Of a DNA stretch of 64,000 nucleotides, positions 11,634-23,106 are shown in pieces (position 1 is the first letter of the stretch; each line of letters opens with the position of its first letter). The notes beneath the pieces are model-generated. The model saw only the letters and a program-made list of their open reading frames with translations, searched no databases and was not told the origin of the DNA. The stretch is from Elysia crispata (taxonomy: Eukaryota; Mollusca; Gastropoda; Plakobranchidae). The translations under genes were made by a program, and so were the position numbers. The stretch lies in contig JAWDGP010004758.1 of assembly GCA_033675545.1 (NCBI GenBank), forward strand, positions 124,001 to 188,000. The letters run 5' to 3'.

Positions 11634-11795
11634 CATAGTGCTTACAGTTTTAGCAGTATAGTGGTAGTTTTTGTTGTTGTTATTGTTGCTGTTTCAATTG
11701 TTTTAGTAATAAATGAAATGGTCTCAGTCTTCAAGCCTGCCTCTCTTATCTTTCCTTTTCCCTGTCCTCTCTATCTTAGTATGTTGGTCTCTTAT

Positions 11796-11796
11796 C

Positions 11797-11876
<80 letters not shown>

Positions 11877-11877
11877 A
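11796..11877. repeat. Compound poly-C / (CT)n / (CTAT)n microsatellite
   Basis: Twelve C, then a CT array, then four CTAT units. The mariner at 11878 is inserted at a TA in the terminal CTAT units, and TATCTAT-like sequence resumes after 13250. Confidence 0.95.
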
Positions 11878-13248
11878 CGAGGGCAGGCTGATAATTAAGT
11901 TCCGTTTGCTAATAACTAGGTCAATTTTCGTCACATCGACCTAAAATTTCATACATAAACTCTCGAACCATTTTTCTAGACTTAACTATAACAAGTTTGT
12001 GTGACGTCATTCGTGCTCATAATGCAGTGACGCGCAACACATGATGTGGTAGCCATGTTTATGAGACAATGGCGACTTCCAATGACCTTCTCATCAAACA
12101 GCGCTCTGTTATCGAGTTTTTGGCAGCTGAGGGATGTTCTGCTGCAAACATTCATGCAAGAATGAAGACAGTTTATGGTGAAATGTGCATTTCAGACTGT
12201 GCAGTTCGCAAATGGGTGAGAATTTTTAAAGGGGAAGACCCCAGAGAGACAATTCTGCGTGATCGAAAGCGTTCGGGTAGGCCCCTTTCCGCATCGGACA
12301 CGGCTCATCGAGAGAAAGTTGACTGCATGATTAGAGCTAATCGAAGGGTCAAACAAAAGGAAATTGCAGATGAAGTAGGCATTTCGAAAGAACGAGTGCA
12401 CCATATCGCCACAACTGTACTGGGTTACCGAAAAGTCTCTGCCCGTTGGGTCCCAAGACAGCTCACTGTAGAGATGAAAGCGCAGAGAAAGGACATGTGT
12501 ACTCAACTCTTAGAGCGTTACAATGCAGAAGGAGAAGCATTTCTGCAACGCATTGTGACTGGAGACGAATCCTGGGTCCACCACTACGATCCAGAATGTA
12601 AAGCCCAATCGATGGAGTAGAGGCACAAAACTTCTCCAAGTCCAAGGAAGTTCAAGGTTGTTGCCTCTGCAAGAAAGGTCTTGTTCACCGTTTTCTGGGA
12701 CATGGAGGGAGTGGTCCACATGGAATTTCTGGAGCAAGGGCAAACTGTGAACTCTGAGCGATATATTTCAACACTCCGAGCTCTCAAACTCCGACTCAGA
12801 CGTATTCGGCGTGATAAGGACTCAATCCTGCAACACGACAATGCGCGCCCGCACACCAGTCGCCAAACTCAGGACGCCTTAAGGCAGCTGGAACTTACGA
12901 CCCTACCTCACCCTGCATACAGCCCCGATCTTGCCCCCTCTGACTATTATTTGTTTCCCCAACTCAAGAAGTACCTGAAGGGCCATCACTATGACAATGA
13001 TGAGGAAGTTATCGCAGATGTTCGCAGATGGTGCCGTGGACAGCCGTCTGAATTCTTCGCTGACGGCGTGAGCCAACTAGTGAAACGTTGGAGGCGGTGT
13101 GTTGATCGCGACGGTGACTACATCGAAAAATAGAGTGCTAAGTATGTAGCTGAGATATTAAGCTTTCGTTTGACGTATTGTTTATGTATATGCTGTGAAA
13201 AATTAAAAAGTTATGATTAAACGGAACTTAATTATCAGCCTGCCCTCG
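11878..13248 (+). mobile_element. Complete mariner element, 1371 bp, perfect 30-bp terminal inverted repeats
   Basis: The ends 11878-11907 and 13219-13248 are exact reverse complements over 30 bp, starting CGAGGGCAGGCTGATAATTA. TA target duplications are at 11876-11877 and 13249-13250. The element encodes one DD34D transposase frame. Identical termini suggest a recent insertion, into a tetranucleotide array. Confidence 0.96.
12069..13133 (+). pseudogene. Mariner DD34D transposase, single in-frame stop
   Basis: One reading frame of 354 codons plus terminal stop, a normal mariner length, interrupted only by TAG at 12618-12620 (codon 184). Mariner relatives usually carry Trp here (SMEWR context), so a TGG-to-TAG change is the simplest explanation. 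The N-terminal part has paired helix-turn-helix DNA-binding regions (about residues 1-110, including VRKWVRIFK and GRPLS). The catalytic Asp residues are in TGDESW (D166), HDNARPHT (D257) and SPDLAPSDYYLF (D292), with 34 residues between the last two. The protein should cut and rejoin at TA sites. The internal stop predicts it is inactive unless read through. Confidence 0.93.
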
Positions 13249-13250
13249 TA

Positions 13251-14000
13251 TATATCTATTTGTATATCTCTGTCTCTCCCCCTCCCCCGTTTTATTCAAG
13301 GTATGTTTTTCAAATATTAATTTAACGACGGCAACGACAAATTTAACACACGCACCCTCCGTCTCTATCACATATACACACACACACACATATAAACGCA
13401 CTTGGAGTTGCAATCCAAAAGAAATTGCTATTCTTCAACGTCTTTTTTTTTTCCCAAAATCTAATCAAAAGTCTGTTCCAATTTCACTAGAATGTAGGTC
13501 ATATCGAAGGCTACCTAGCCTTTGAACAAGAAGACGACCTGAAAACCGGGAGATACCAATAGTATTGTCTTGGTAATTGCACTGCAACAGTGTTCTCTAC
13601 CTAGTTAAATCTACCTTAATTTTCATGAATTTTTCTAATAGCCAAAAGGGTACTCAAACTTGGATTGAAACAATTTTTACAGAGACATCTTCAGATTTTA
13701 AAGGAACAATAGAGCAGGGTACTCAGTAGATCTTATTGAGAGGTTTATTTTATATTTGGGAATTAGTTCCCAGCGATGAATTTGGATAGATTGCTCTTAA
13801 CGAAACAGCAATACAATACTAAAAAGAATGGCATCTAAAATTAATTTTACGCTGCTTATGTTCATTTGTTGCATTCTCTATAACTATTTTTTTTAAACCC
13901 CACCTCTTCGCTGCGAAAATAGACTGAAATGAACACCACAGAAGATAGTGTTTCGTTTAACTATTTTAGCCGGGTTTCTAATTCACTCTGCTCTATGATT
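13251..14000. other. No gene recognised
   Basis: Resumed TATCTAT-like repeat, a short (CA)n at about 13375-13391, then unique sequence without coding signal. Confidence 0.45.
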
Positions 14001-14133
14001 GCCAGATAGCTCAGTCGGTAGAGCACTAGACTGACGTTACGGTGGTTTTTCCATTGATTGTTACACTGGTTTTTTTTTTTTCTGTAGTTTTTTCCCCTCA
14101 TATGGAATTAAATACAGACATAATTGAAAATAA

Positions 14134-14231
<98 letters not shown>

Positions 14232-14272
14232 TGAGAGAGAGAATGATAGGGTTCGGGGTTCGATCGATCCCT

Positions 14273-14275
<3 letters not shown>
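14001..14275 (+). repeat. tRNA-derived SINE head split by a (TA)n(GA)n insert
   Basis: At 14001-14040 there is a tRNA 5' half with box A (TAGCTCAGTCGGTAGAGC) and an anticodon-arm-like stretch. The matching T-arm/box B (GGTTCGATC) appears only at 14257-14265. About 200 bp between them include a T-rich segment and (TA)n then (GA)n at 14136-14243. In an intact head the two boxes would lie about 35-40 bp apart. Confidence 0.6.

Positions 14276-14346
<71 letters not shown>
14271..14346. repeat. (CT)n microsatellite
   Basis: About 70 bp of CT directly after the box B-like sequence. Confidence 0.95.
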
Positions 14347-14350
<4 letters not shown>

Positions 14351-15908
14351 AGTCAGCGCATATACCTTTTGCAGCTATAATGTTCTAAGGCCCCTGCCAA
14401 GCCAAAGACAGCTGATTCAATGAGACCATACCCCAATCTAGGTTTCAAACTTGCAGCCTCTGTGTTGTCAGCCCAAAAATCTTTCTTATAATTATGTTGG
14501 TGTAATTCCCTGGTACTAAATTCTTGTTTACTCATACATTTACTTAAGCATTTTATCATATCGATGTGGACTTACAGTAAGCGGTGTTGTCTGCGTGTCG
14601 TTAATTATTAACTTTTTCTACATAAATTATTTTTCAAACTACATGAAATTTACTTTGACACATCTGACTTTCAATGTGAATTGGCTTTACAATTTCCGGG
14701 GCGCTTTAAATGAGGATGGAGAGTTTATTGAGATTTTTGTTACACGCATTGAAGGGCTGTTTGGATGAAACTGAAAGATGCGCATGAAAATAAAGGCCTC
14801 GTTGCTTACAAAGCGCTTCGGGAGTTCAGAATTTAATTTCCTCACCTTAAGTTTGCTTTCAGAGTAGGAGCCGAAGATGCAATTGCGGCACTGAGCACTG
14901 TGTGTACCTGTAAAGGCTGACGGAATCCTGTTACAGAATATCTTTATTTCATTAAAATTACGTTTTAAAGTCTGAAAGGCTGGCACAGGCGCGCCTGTTC
15001 GAAGACTGCCCCCCGCCTTCTTTCGCTCATCCGGATGAGCAGAAAGGCAGCCGATTAGTCACGTGACGGCCTCGAATCATTTCATTGAGTGGGACAATCA
15101 TTATCATAGCGATGGGTTATTTCAGTTAAACATTACTATAACTGTCTTTGAATATACATGTACTGTCCTTTCTTGCTCTGACAAGTGTTGAAACTATTCA
15201 TAAAGAATGTTTATCACTAAGACACAGTTATTATTATACGTTGTATTTTCATTATTTTCCACAGAAAGTTTGATCTTTCTGACTCGGTTCTTGTTCTTGT
15301 TCTTCTTCTTCTTCGCCGATTTGTTCATTTCTTGGACAATAAATACACATTAAAAATGAACCTCGTGCCTTCATAATCACGATTTTTTATTATTAGTTAA
15401 CGTCATTACATCGACAGAACATGAGATATAGAACTACAACATATAAAGATAGATTTAAAGATCAGATATTACAAATCTGCGAACAAACATAACTATCTTT
15501 CCTTTTTTAACGCGGTGAATAGTGAAGACTGATTACTTTATTCACCATTCGGGTTGTGTTTTACTAAAGTTTAAGTAACGGGCTCAAAAATGACAATCTT
15601 GAAGATTGATACCGATATTAAAGATTCTGCATGAATGATATTCGTTCATTTTGGGTACAGGCAAAATCTTACAAGTTTTTTTTTTTTTTTTTTTGGAAGC
15701 ATTATACTCTTGTTTTTATGGCCCGCTCCCGATCTATGATAAAAAAAAGTGGAATTTCCAGGCTGACTGATAGGATTTTGTGCGTTTAGCCGTCTTTCAC
15801 TATTAACCTCGGTGAATTTTAATGCATGTATAATGGATTCATACAGTAATCTATAGCTTGGTAAGTATCGTTTTCTTTTCCATTCGACGTATCCACTCCA
15901 AATTCACA

Positions 15909-15910
<2 letters not shown>
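14347..15910. other. No gene assigned; contains a 16-bp palindrome and an E-box
   Basis: An unrecognised minus-strand open frame of 99 codons (14687-14986) ends at its 5' side near a GC-rich patch. That patch holds the palindrome GCTCATCCGGATGAGC (15025-15040) and CACGTG at about 15061-15066. This could be a promoter, but no recognisable protein follows. Confidence 0.35.

Positions 15911-15971
<61 letters not shown>
15911..15971. repeat. (CT)n microsatellite
   Basis: About 60 bp of uninterrupted CT. Confidence 0.96.
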
Positions 15972-15976
<5 letters not shown>

Positions 15977-16075
15977 TCTACTGCCTCATATTTAAGTTCC
16001 CAAAATTTCCTCTCACGAATCAGCAAATCAAGTAAAGTTGAAAGCGTGATTTTTTTCTGTGGTAACCGAAATTCA

Positions 16076-16260
16076 GGTTACAGAGAGGACATTGACACCG
16101 TGACCCACATTGCTGGTCTGCCCTGACCCTGTGAGCCGTATTGTGCGGCGTCTCTGTGTTATCTTAGAGCCAGACTTGAAGTCGTCACTTCTAATTCTGG
16201 TGTGGTTGCCTGTGGTCCGTGGGTGGATTGAGGCCAAAATCTCGCTACAGCCATGGAGTG
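16076..16260 (+). mobile_element. Possible LINE C-terminal remnant
   Basis: The plus frame reads DPVSRIVRRLCVILEPDLKS then LVWLPVVRGWIEAKIS. This resembles the L-x-WLPV-x-x-RI-x-x-K segment found after the reverse transcriptase in several non-LTR retrotransposons. It is short and decayed, so the assignment is tentative. Confidence 0.3.
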
Positions 16261-16276
16261 GCACCAAACTGCAAAA

Positions 16277-16280
<4 letters not shown>

Positions 16281-16325
<45 letters not shown>

Positions 16326-16346
16326 CACACACATACAATATTATAA

Positions 16347-16394
<48 letters not shown>

Positions 16395-16411
16395 AGTATG
16401 TGTGTGTGTGT
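16281..16411. repeat. Compound (GA)n / (CA)n / (TA)n / (TG)n microsatellite
   Basis: GA at 16281-16320, a short CA run, TA at about 16351-16391, then TG at about 16400-16411. Confidence 0.95.
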
Positions 16412-16623
16412 GTTCTGCCTACAATTTGGCAACAGTTTTGTCTGAGAGTCCATGTAATACCCGAGCTGTACTACGTGCACCACCACTACAGAGACTTTCA
16501 TTCGCAAACCAATAAAAATATATGTAATAGACAACTTCAATCACTTTTCTACAAACTATATCTTTGTGAGATGTTAAAAAAAAAAAAATTAACCTCGCAT
16601 GCAATTATAGGCCTACTGTTTTT

Positions 16624-16656
<33 letters not shown>

Positions 16657-17734
16657 AGGGTGAGACCGGTACTTAAATGTGCTTTAATATCGCAGTAAAC
16701 ATCATTTTCTTAACATGCTGAATTAGCTCTAAATCAACTGATTAGACCGATAAGAGAAATATGAAATTCAAATTCTTCGATATTTCCCTTTCTTCTTTCT
16801 TCTTGTCCTTTAAAATACGCGCGGAAATCTTAAAAATCTTAAAAACCAGCTCATACCCGGAAAGTCACAGCAAGAGTTCATTTGTCTTTTCCTAGGAGGC
16901 ATTAATTCTTCATGTTTGGGTATTGTCGCGAAGGTTTCCATATTTATGTGTGTAACCCAAAAGTTGGTTAAAGTCTTTTGTCTTAATACTGAAACCACAG
17001 AGAGTGTAGTTTATAGAATAGTAAGAGATATGATTGACTTTGATCCAAGTCGCACGATTCAAAGCAAAGTTCGATTCAACTGTCCTGGGTTCCCAGATAT
17101 GGCCATGGGCAAAGAGGCCAGATCTATAGGCCTACTTTATTTGTTTACTACGTTAGGTGTTTGTTTGCTTCGCTTGCATTATCTGTTTTCTAACTCGCGT
17201 AGGGAAATAGGGCGAACCACGGATTTAGAACAGGAGGAAGGCCTATGTATTGGTCAGACCAATGAAGAATTGAACTGTGGAACAGCTGCTAACTGCTGAG
17301 CCTCGAATCAAATGTGTAAAACAGCTTGTGCTCAGTTCATCTTTTTACGAGACTCACGTGCTATCTCCCTACACTCGACGGGAGCAACAGCACGTGTCTG
17401 AATTACTGGATTTACGAACACTTTATCATAAACATGCGTATATTTATCGATTATTGTGATGAACGTTAATAAAAAAACAAAAAAAAAACGGTGTAAATTA
17501 TGTAGTGAGAGGAAGAGAAAAAGCAATATAATGGATATATAATAACACTACATACAGAGTTTTCGATCGAGCTTAGTTTCGATAACTTATCTTAATTCTG
17601 TAACAGTACGCTGCATCGACTGGAGTTTCCCAACAACTGCTTTTCTATGAGTTGAAATAGACAAACTGAAGAATATACTTGAAAGCAATTTGTTATTTTC
17701 TCCATATCTCTCATAACCACTCCTTGTTTTTGTC

Positions 17735-17739
<5 letters not shown>
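16412..17739. other. No gene recognised
   Basis: Contains a T run of about 26 at 16629-16654. The plus open frame at 16916-17299 (127 codons) has no recognisable motif and I see no splice or promoter support for it. Confidence 0.4.

Positions 17740-17819
<80 letters not shown>
17740..17819. repeat. (CT)n microsatellite
   Basis: About 80 bp of uninterrupted CT. Confidence 0.97.
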
Positions 17820-17822
<3 letters not shown>

Positions 17823-19011
17823 CTCTATTAGTGCTTGATGAATTTTCAGTCTCCGCCTCCATTCCTTTTTTTTTTTTAAACCTTTAATTCTATTAGCGTC
17901 TTACTCTTACTATTTACTTCATTATACCCGTATAATTAAGATCCTTTTTGTAAACACAACAGAATTCAATCTTACCCTTAAGCAACCAAATGCTGCTGCC
18001 TAAACCTAGATCGTGCTTAATGAATAACTTATTAATAGTTTGATTTAGATCAACCTCGGACATTTTTACAATACAGCATGTTGACAAGACAAAATGCTTA
18101 TCTCAAATGAGTGCCCATAAAACGGTCCTTTCAATTTGGGAACTGGGTCGAGACTCAAGGGCTGCCAAGATCTCTATGATAAAAATGGAGGGTCATGTGT
18201 TATTCAAATATATCTCTTGTAAAGAACTTATCGACAAAATCTTCTTGGGTGCTAATGTGTTGATTTTTTCAGTGGAAATGTGATCGAACGTCAGCATTCT
18301 TTCCCCCGGACATAGCAATGCACAATAATATAGATTATCATTTTAACATGTTTTCAGCTTTTACGTTTTTTCTTACAGCGACAAGTATACCGTACTGTGA
18401 TAATCTGCAATTTTTTAAATCAGCTATATACAAAGTTAACTCATAATGTTAATAATTTTGCAGAAATGTTGTTATCGTAGCAGTGACAGTCGAGTTTCAT
18501 ATTATCTCTGTATGAGAAATTTGTGGAAAAAAACAATTATGAAAAACTATGGATAGGATAATTACAAAGCAGAATTGACTTCTTGGTAAGCTGGAGGCAA
18601 GCATTGCAGACACTGACTTCCTGGTAGTCCACTGACAAAATAATTACACTGCAGACATGAACTTCGTCATAAAATATACATATACAAGATACACACTGAT
18701 AATGCTGACATCGACTTCTTGGTAAATGCGTGTCACTGCGGACATTGACCTCATGAGAAACTGCGGGCTAGATAGGGACGTGGCAGCAGACGACATCCAG
18801 ATAAACTGCTCGCTAGATTAATTTGCTCACTGCAGACCAAAAAGACTTTATTATCACCTATACAACAGACCATTATTAGTAAAAAGGATTAGACGCAATG
18901 CGCTGCACCCATTCAATACGAGATAAAGAGCAGTAAGACTATGACTCACTGCCAGTGAGCGTTATAAACTGTTCCAGAGCTTTACCGATCAGCTACATTC
19001 CCCCCGCGCCT
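17820..19011. other. No gene recognised
   Basis: Unique-looking sequence with many short stops in all frames. At 18580-18780 there are loosely repeated phrases around GACTTCNTGGTAA and TGCAGACA-like blocks, possibly a decayed tandem array. Confidence 0.35.
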
Positions 19012-19013
19012 AA

Positions 19014-19090
<77 letters not shown>

Positions 19091-19099
19091 TGATGATGG

Positions 19100-19145
<46 letters not shown>

Positions 19146-19161
19146 AATAATAATAATAATA

Positions 19162-19246
<85 letters not shown>
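19012..19246. repeat. Long trinucleotide array (ATA)n-(ATG)n-(ATA)n
   Basis: About 235 bp of AAT units with a central block of about 20 ATG units. The open frames across it are artefacts of the repeat. Confidence 0.98.
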
Positions 19247-19249
<3 letters not shown>

Positions 19250-20114
19250 TGTTTTATACTGATGATATGGGACATTATTTCTTCAATATTTCTTGATTCT
19301 GTTTTTCAACCATTATGTAGTGATTCTGCTAAGCTAGACCTAGCACTGTGGAAAGAGAAAGGTTATTTCTAGAAAGTTTAATTTTATAGACGTTCACTGT
19401 TACTGTATATATTTTCTAAACGAAAAAGTTCTAAGAAACAAGCATGAAAAAAGAACAGCTCTATTAAGAGATCTCTTTAAACGCTCATTATAATCAATTT
19501 GGATTTAGCTACTAAAAATAATTGTGTGTTGCTGTGAATTCCCGCAACGCAATGTTAAGAAAACAGAGTGCTCAAACAGTACTCATCTCGGCACTTTTTG
19601 TTTGTACATGTACATGTATAGCCTAATCATGAGCGCTTAGAACTAGAACGGTCTTTCAAAAGGTTTAGTTTTTATAAAGAATTGGTACGTTCCCAAACTA
19701 TTTACAGATAATTAATATGCTCATAGTAAGGCCACGTAGCTATAAAAAAAAAAGAAGCGCTCATAGGTGCACTGCAATGCAGTTTAAATCTTCATAGACT
19801 ACCCATTTATTCCAACCTAGGATAATTTATGATAATGTGATTTTGAAAGAAGCTATTAGTAGATTGATATTTTAAAAACTTAGCTAACTACATGTACATG
19901 CATTTTTTTTTTCATTGGCAATTTTTCAGTGCCTTGTCTCTTCTCATTTTTTCAGGTTTTTTCAGATCCTTTGAGCATTGTTGAGGAAATTGGTACCGGT
20001 GGTTTAGCAGTACATGTTTGGTTGTAATTTAAACTTTATTTCTAGCTTGTTCATAGATTTATAGTAATGAATTCATATGCTTAACCTATGTCCTTTAACA
20101 TTGAACAGCATGCA
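19247..20114. other. No gene recognised
   Basis: AT-rich sequence without coding or element signals. Confidence 0.4.
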
Positions 20115-20292
20115 GAGAGATAACATTGCTTCTTAAAACTTTGTATTATTTAAAGTAAACTGTAGGAAAAGCTCCTCAAAATTAATAGAAGTGTTGGCTC
20201 TGAGAGAATGATAGCATTGCTTCTTACAACTTTGTATTATTTAAAGTAAACAGTGTAGGAAAAGCTCCTCAAATAGAAATGTTTGCGTTGAG
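20115..20292 (+). repeat. Tandem duplication, two copies of about 88 bp
   Basis: Copies begin near 20115 and 20203. Both contain CATTGCTTCTTA, ACTTTGTATTATTTAAAGTA and GTAGGAAAAGCTCCTCAAA, with a few differences. Confidence 0.85.
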
Positions 20293-20792
20293 CGAATGGT
20301 GTACACAAAGTCATTGACCTTCACCCTACCTTCACAGTGATCAACACCTTACACCTTCTAGATCTAGTCCTAGTCCGCGGAACATTGCGTAGTTCAGCTG
20401 ACACAGACGAGACGTACATCACGTCCGTACGAGTCTGCAGCTGGCGCATATTTTTAACAGGCAGCGCGCGGTCAAGGTGACACTGCGTTACCCCTTCTTT
20501 CTAAACAATGACTCACTGAGCATTTTCCTCCTCCTCCTCATTATCATAGTCATGATCTTTGTTTTTTCGCTTGTTGACAGTAATTTCTTATTGATGGAAA
20601 CAACATAAATTCTGCAGATGTCTTAAACAAAACTAATGAAAAAAGAAAACAATGAACAAAAAGAGAGGACTTTTATAAAATAAATAGCTCAATAGATGTA
20701 AAAAGTATTAGAAGAAAATAAAAGACGCGCGGCGAATAAGGAAGGAAATTAAAAAAAAGGAAGGAAAAAAAGCGTTTAAAGAGAGGGAATTC

Positions 20793-20795
<3 letters not shown>
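20293..20795. other. No gene recognised
   Basis: A moderately GC-rich patch at 20370-20480 with several CpG. It might be regulatory, but I see no gene start nearby. Confidence 0.35.
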
Positions 20796-20869
<74 letters not shown>

Positions 20870-20884
20870 AGACAGACAGATAGA
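20796..20884. repeat. (GA)n then (GACA)n microsatellite
   Basis: About 70 bp of GA followed by several GACA units. Confidence 0.97.
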
Positions 20885-21031
20885 CAGAGAGAGGCATTGA
20901 CTCTGTAATGTTAATTCAAATGAGAACAAAGCTTCATAATGTGAAGAGAAAACTAATGAATATTTTTTTTTATGAACTAAGAAAGAAGATGCTAGATCAA
21001 GTTACTATTCACGTAATTCATCTAGCAACAA

Positions 21032-21377
<346 letters not shown>

Positions 21378-23018
21378 AGATGTTGTTCTTGTTTTTGTTG
21401 TTGTTGTAGTAATAGTTTAGTTTTAACAGCAGTCGTATAAGCGGCGGAAATGATGACGAACTATTTGATTACAATAGTTTCCGACATAATATCATGCGCG
21501 TTTATTTGTAGTTTTCAATAAATCACAACTTGTTATTACGATGTGAATAGATTAGCAGAACGAAATAATTATATGCAGTCAAGTACATGTGTGAACTCTA
21601 AAATCTTTAGTTTCACTGCTGATTTCATTAGTTTTCTCGTTAAGTTGCCTGACTACCTAGAGCTACACAGTATGGCGAAAGCGTGTATGCAGTCAGCAGA
21701 GAATAATATTTAAAATTGTTGTGATAGATTTTCATCACGCCGAGGGATAAAATAATGAGGCACGTTTTACAAAACTAATTTGGAACTTTTTTTTTCTTTT
21801 ACAGAAAGTAACTGCTGTCTTACATTTTATGGTACATAATTTAGGCTCTTAATTATCTTGTAATTAGACTCAAAGTCTGATTGAACCCTAAATGACATTG
21901 TCACTGTTAGTCTTGAGACCATTGTTGTTCTATATACATGACTTTGAGAGGGCCTACTGAGACGACATATAATCTAGAATTATTTAGATCATATAGATCG
22001 AGATGCCTGATGCTACTACCTAAAAGATCCATAATGATAAAATAATCATGGCGCCAAGAGAAAAAAATCTGATAGGCAACGGCGGCAGACTTTACTCTCA
22101 ACAATGATGGCAAAAAAAAAAGTAGAGATTTTTTTTTTCAGTGTATCATGTCAATGTCATGATAAAACAGCCGAAGTGATCATTTACAAGTACAATCTTA
22201 AGCCTTATCAGCAAAATTCCCCAAGAGATCACCGAACCTAAAAACGTTGATCAATTAAAAAAAAAAAAACTAAACAAAAAACCACTTGCTCAGAATGATT
22301 TCTTAATAATGAGCCGATGGTGATGGCAACCTCTCTCCAATGTTAGCAAAAACCTCATGAATATTTTCTTCATATAGAGCCTTTGTTTCTTCCTTTTTTT
22401 TTTTTTCTGATCCATAATTATTAGCCTCTGCAAATAGCTTCCTTTTTTTAAAAGATACATACTCTTTTTTAAAATTGAGAATTGCACCTTACATCCCATA
22501 AATCTTTAGTCATATTTAAATTTCTTGACCTTATGCAAACTTGTAAATTTACAATGATGGTAAATATATATTTAATGAGTAACATCACCGTAATTACAAT
22601 GATGCTGTATTTTTTTTCTACCTGACCTTCCCATAGGTCGCCAAAAGGAAAGGATGTAAGGTCGGGTGCATTCATGATATTCTCTAGCATACGGATATGG
22701 CCGATCCCGTTTGATAAAAGTTTTAACAAAGCGCCCAGTGAAATATTGGGTATAAACAGTTTAAAAAATATTCATGTAAATTGAAAGAAATTTGGTGTTC
22801 AAGCCAGCCTAAGAACAAGAATATATCTGACATCAGATAATACCTGAAGTGAACTTTGGCTGCATTTGGTTTCCAGGTCAAAAGGACAAAGGAAGACAGC
22901 AATAAATTATTTAGCTGTTAGCTGTATTGAAAACTGTCCTGTATGCCTATCAAATACCTTCAATACATTCCAGCGAACGATCTCGTGCATGACAAAGGCA
23001 ATCAATATGAATACATCT
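21378..23018. other. No gene recognised
   Basis: AT-rich sequence with homopolymer runs. Open frames of 60-90 codons lack motifs. Confidence 0.4.
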
Positions 23019-23020
23019 AA

Positions 23021-23090
<70 letters not shown>

Positions 23091-23106
23091 GTAATAATAA
23101 TAATAA
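23019..23106. repeat. (ATA)n trinucleotide array
   Basis: About 85 bp of AAT/ATA units with one GTA interruption. Confidence 0.97.

Noticed and set aside
12192..12856. Minus-strand frames of 60-104 codons across the mariner
   Set aside because: Antisense shadows of the transposase frame.
14001..14040. A functional tRNA gene
   Set aside because: Box A is good, but box B is about 220 bp away beyond microsatellites and no acceptor stem can be closed.
16916..17299. 127-codon plus-strand frame
   Set aside because: Not annotated as a gene: no recognisable motif, no splice or promoter support, and a composition like its surroundings.
18955..19296. Long open frames of poly-Ile/Met (plus) and poly-Tyr/His (minus)
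   Set aside because: They are translations of the AAT/ATG trinucleotide array and have no non-repeat coding part.
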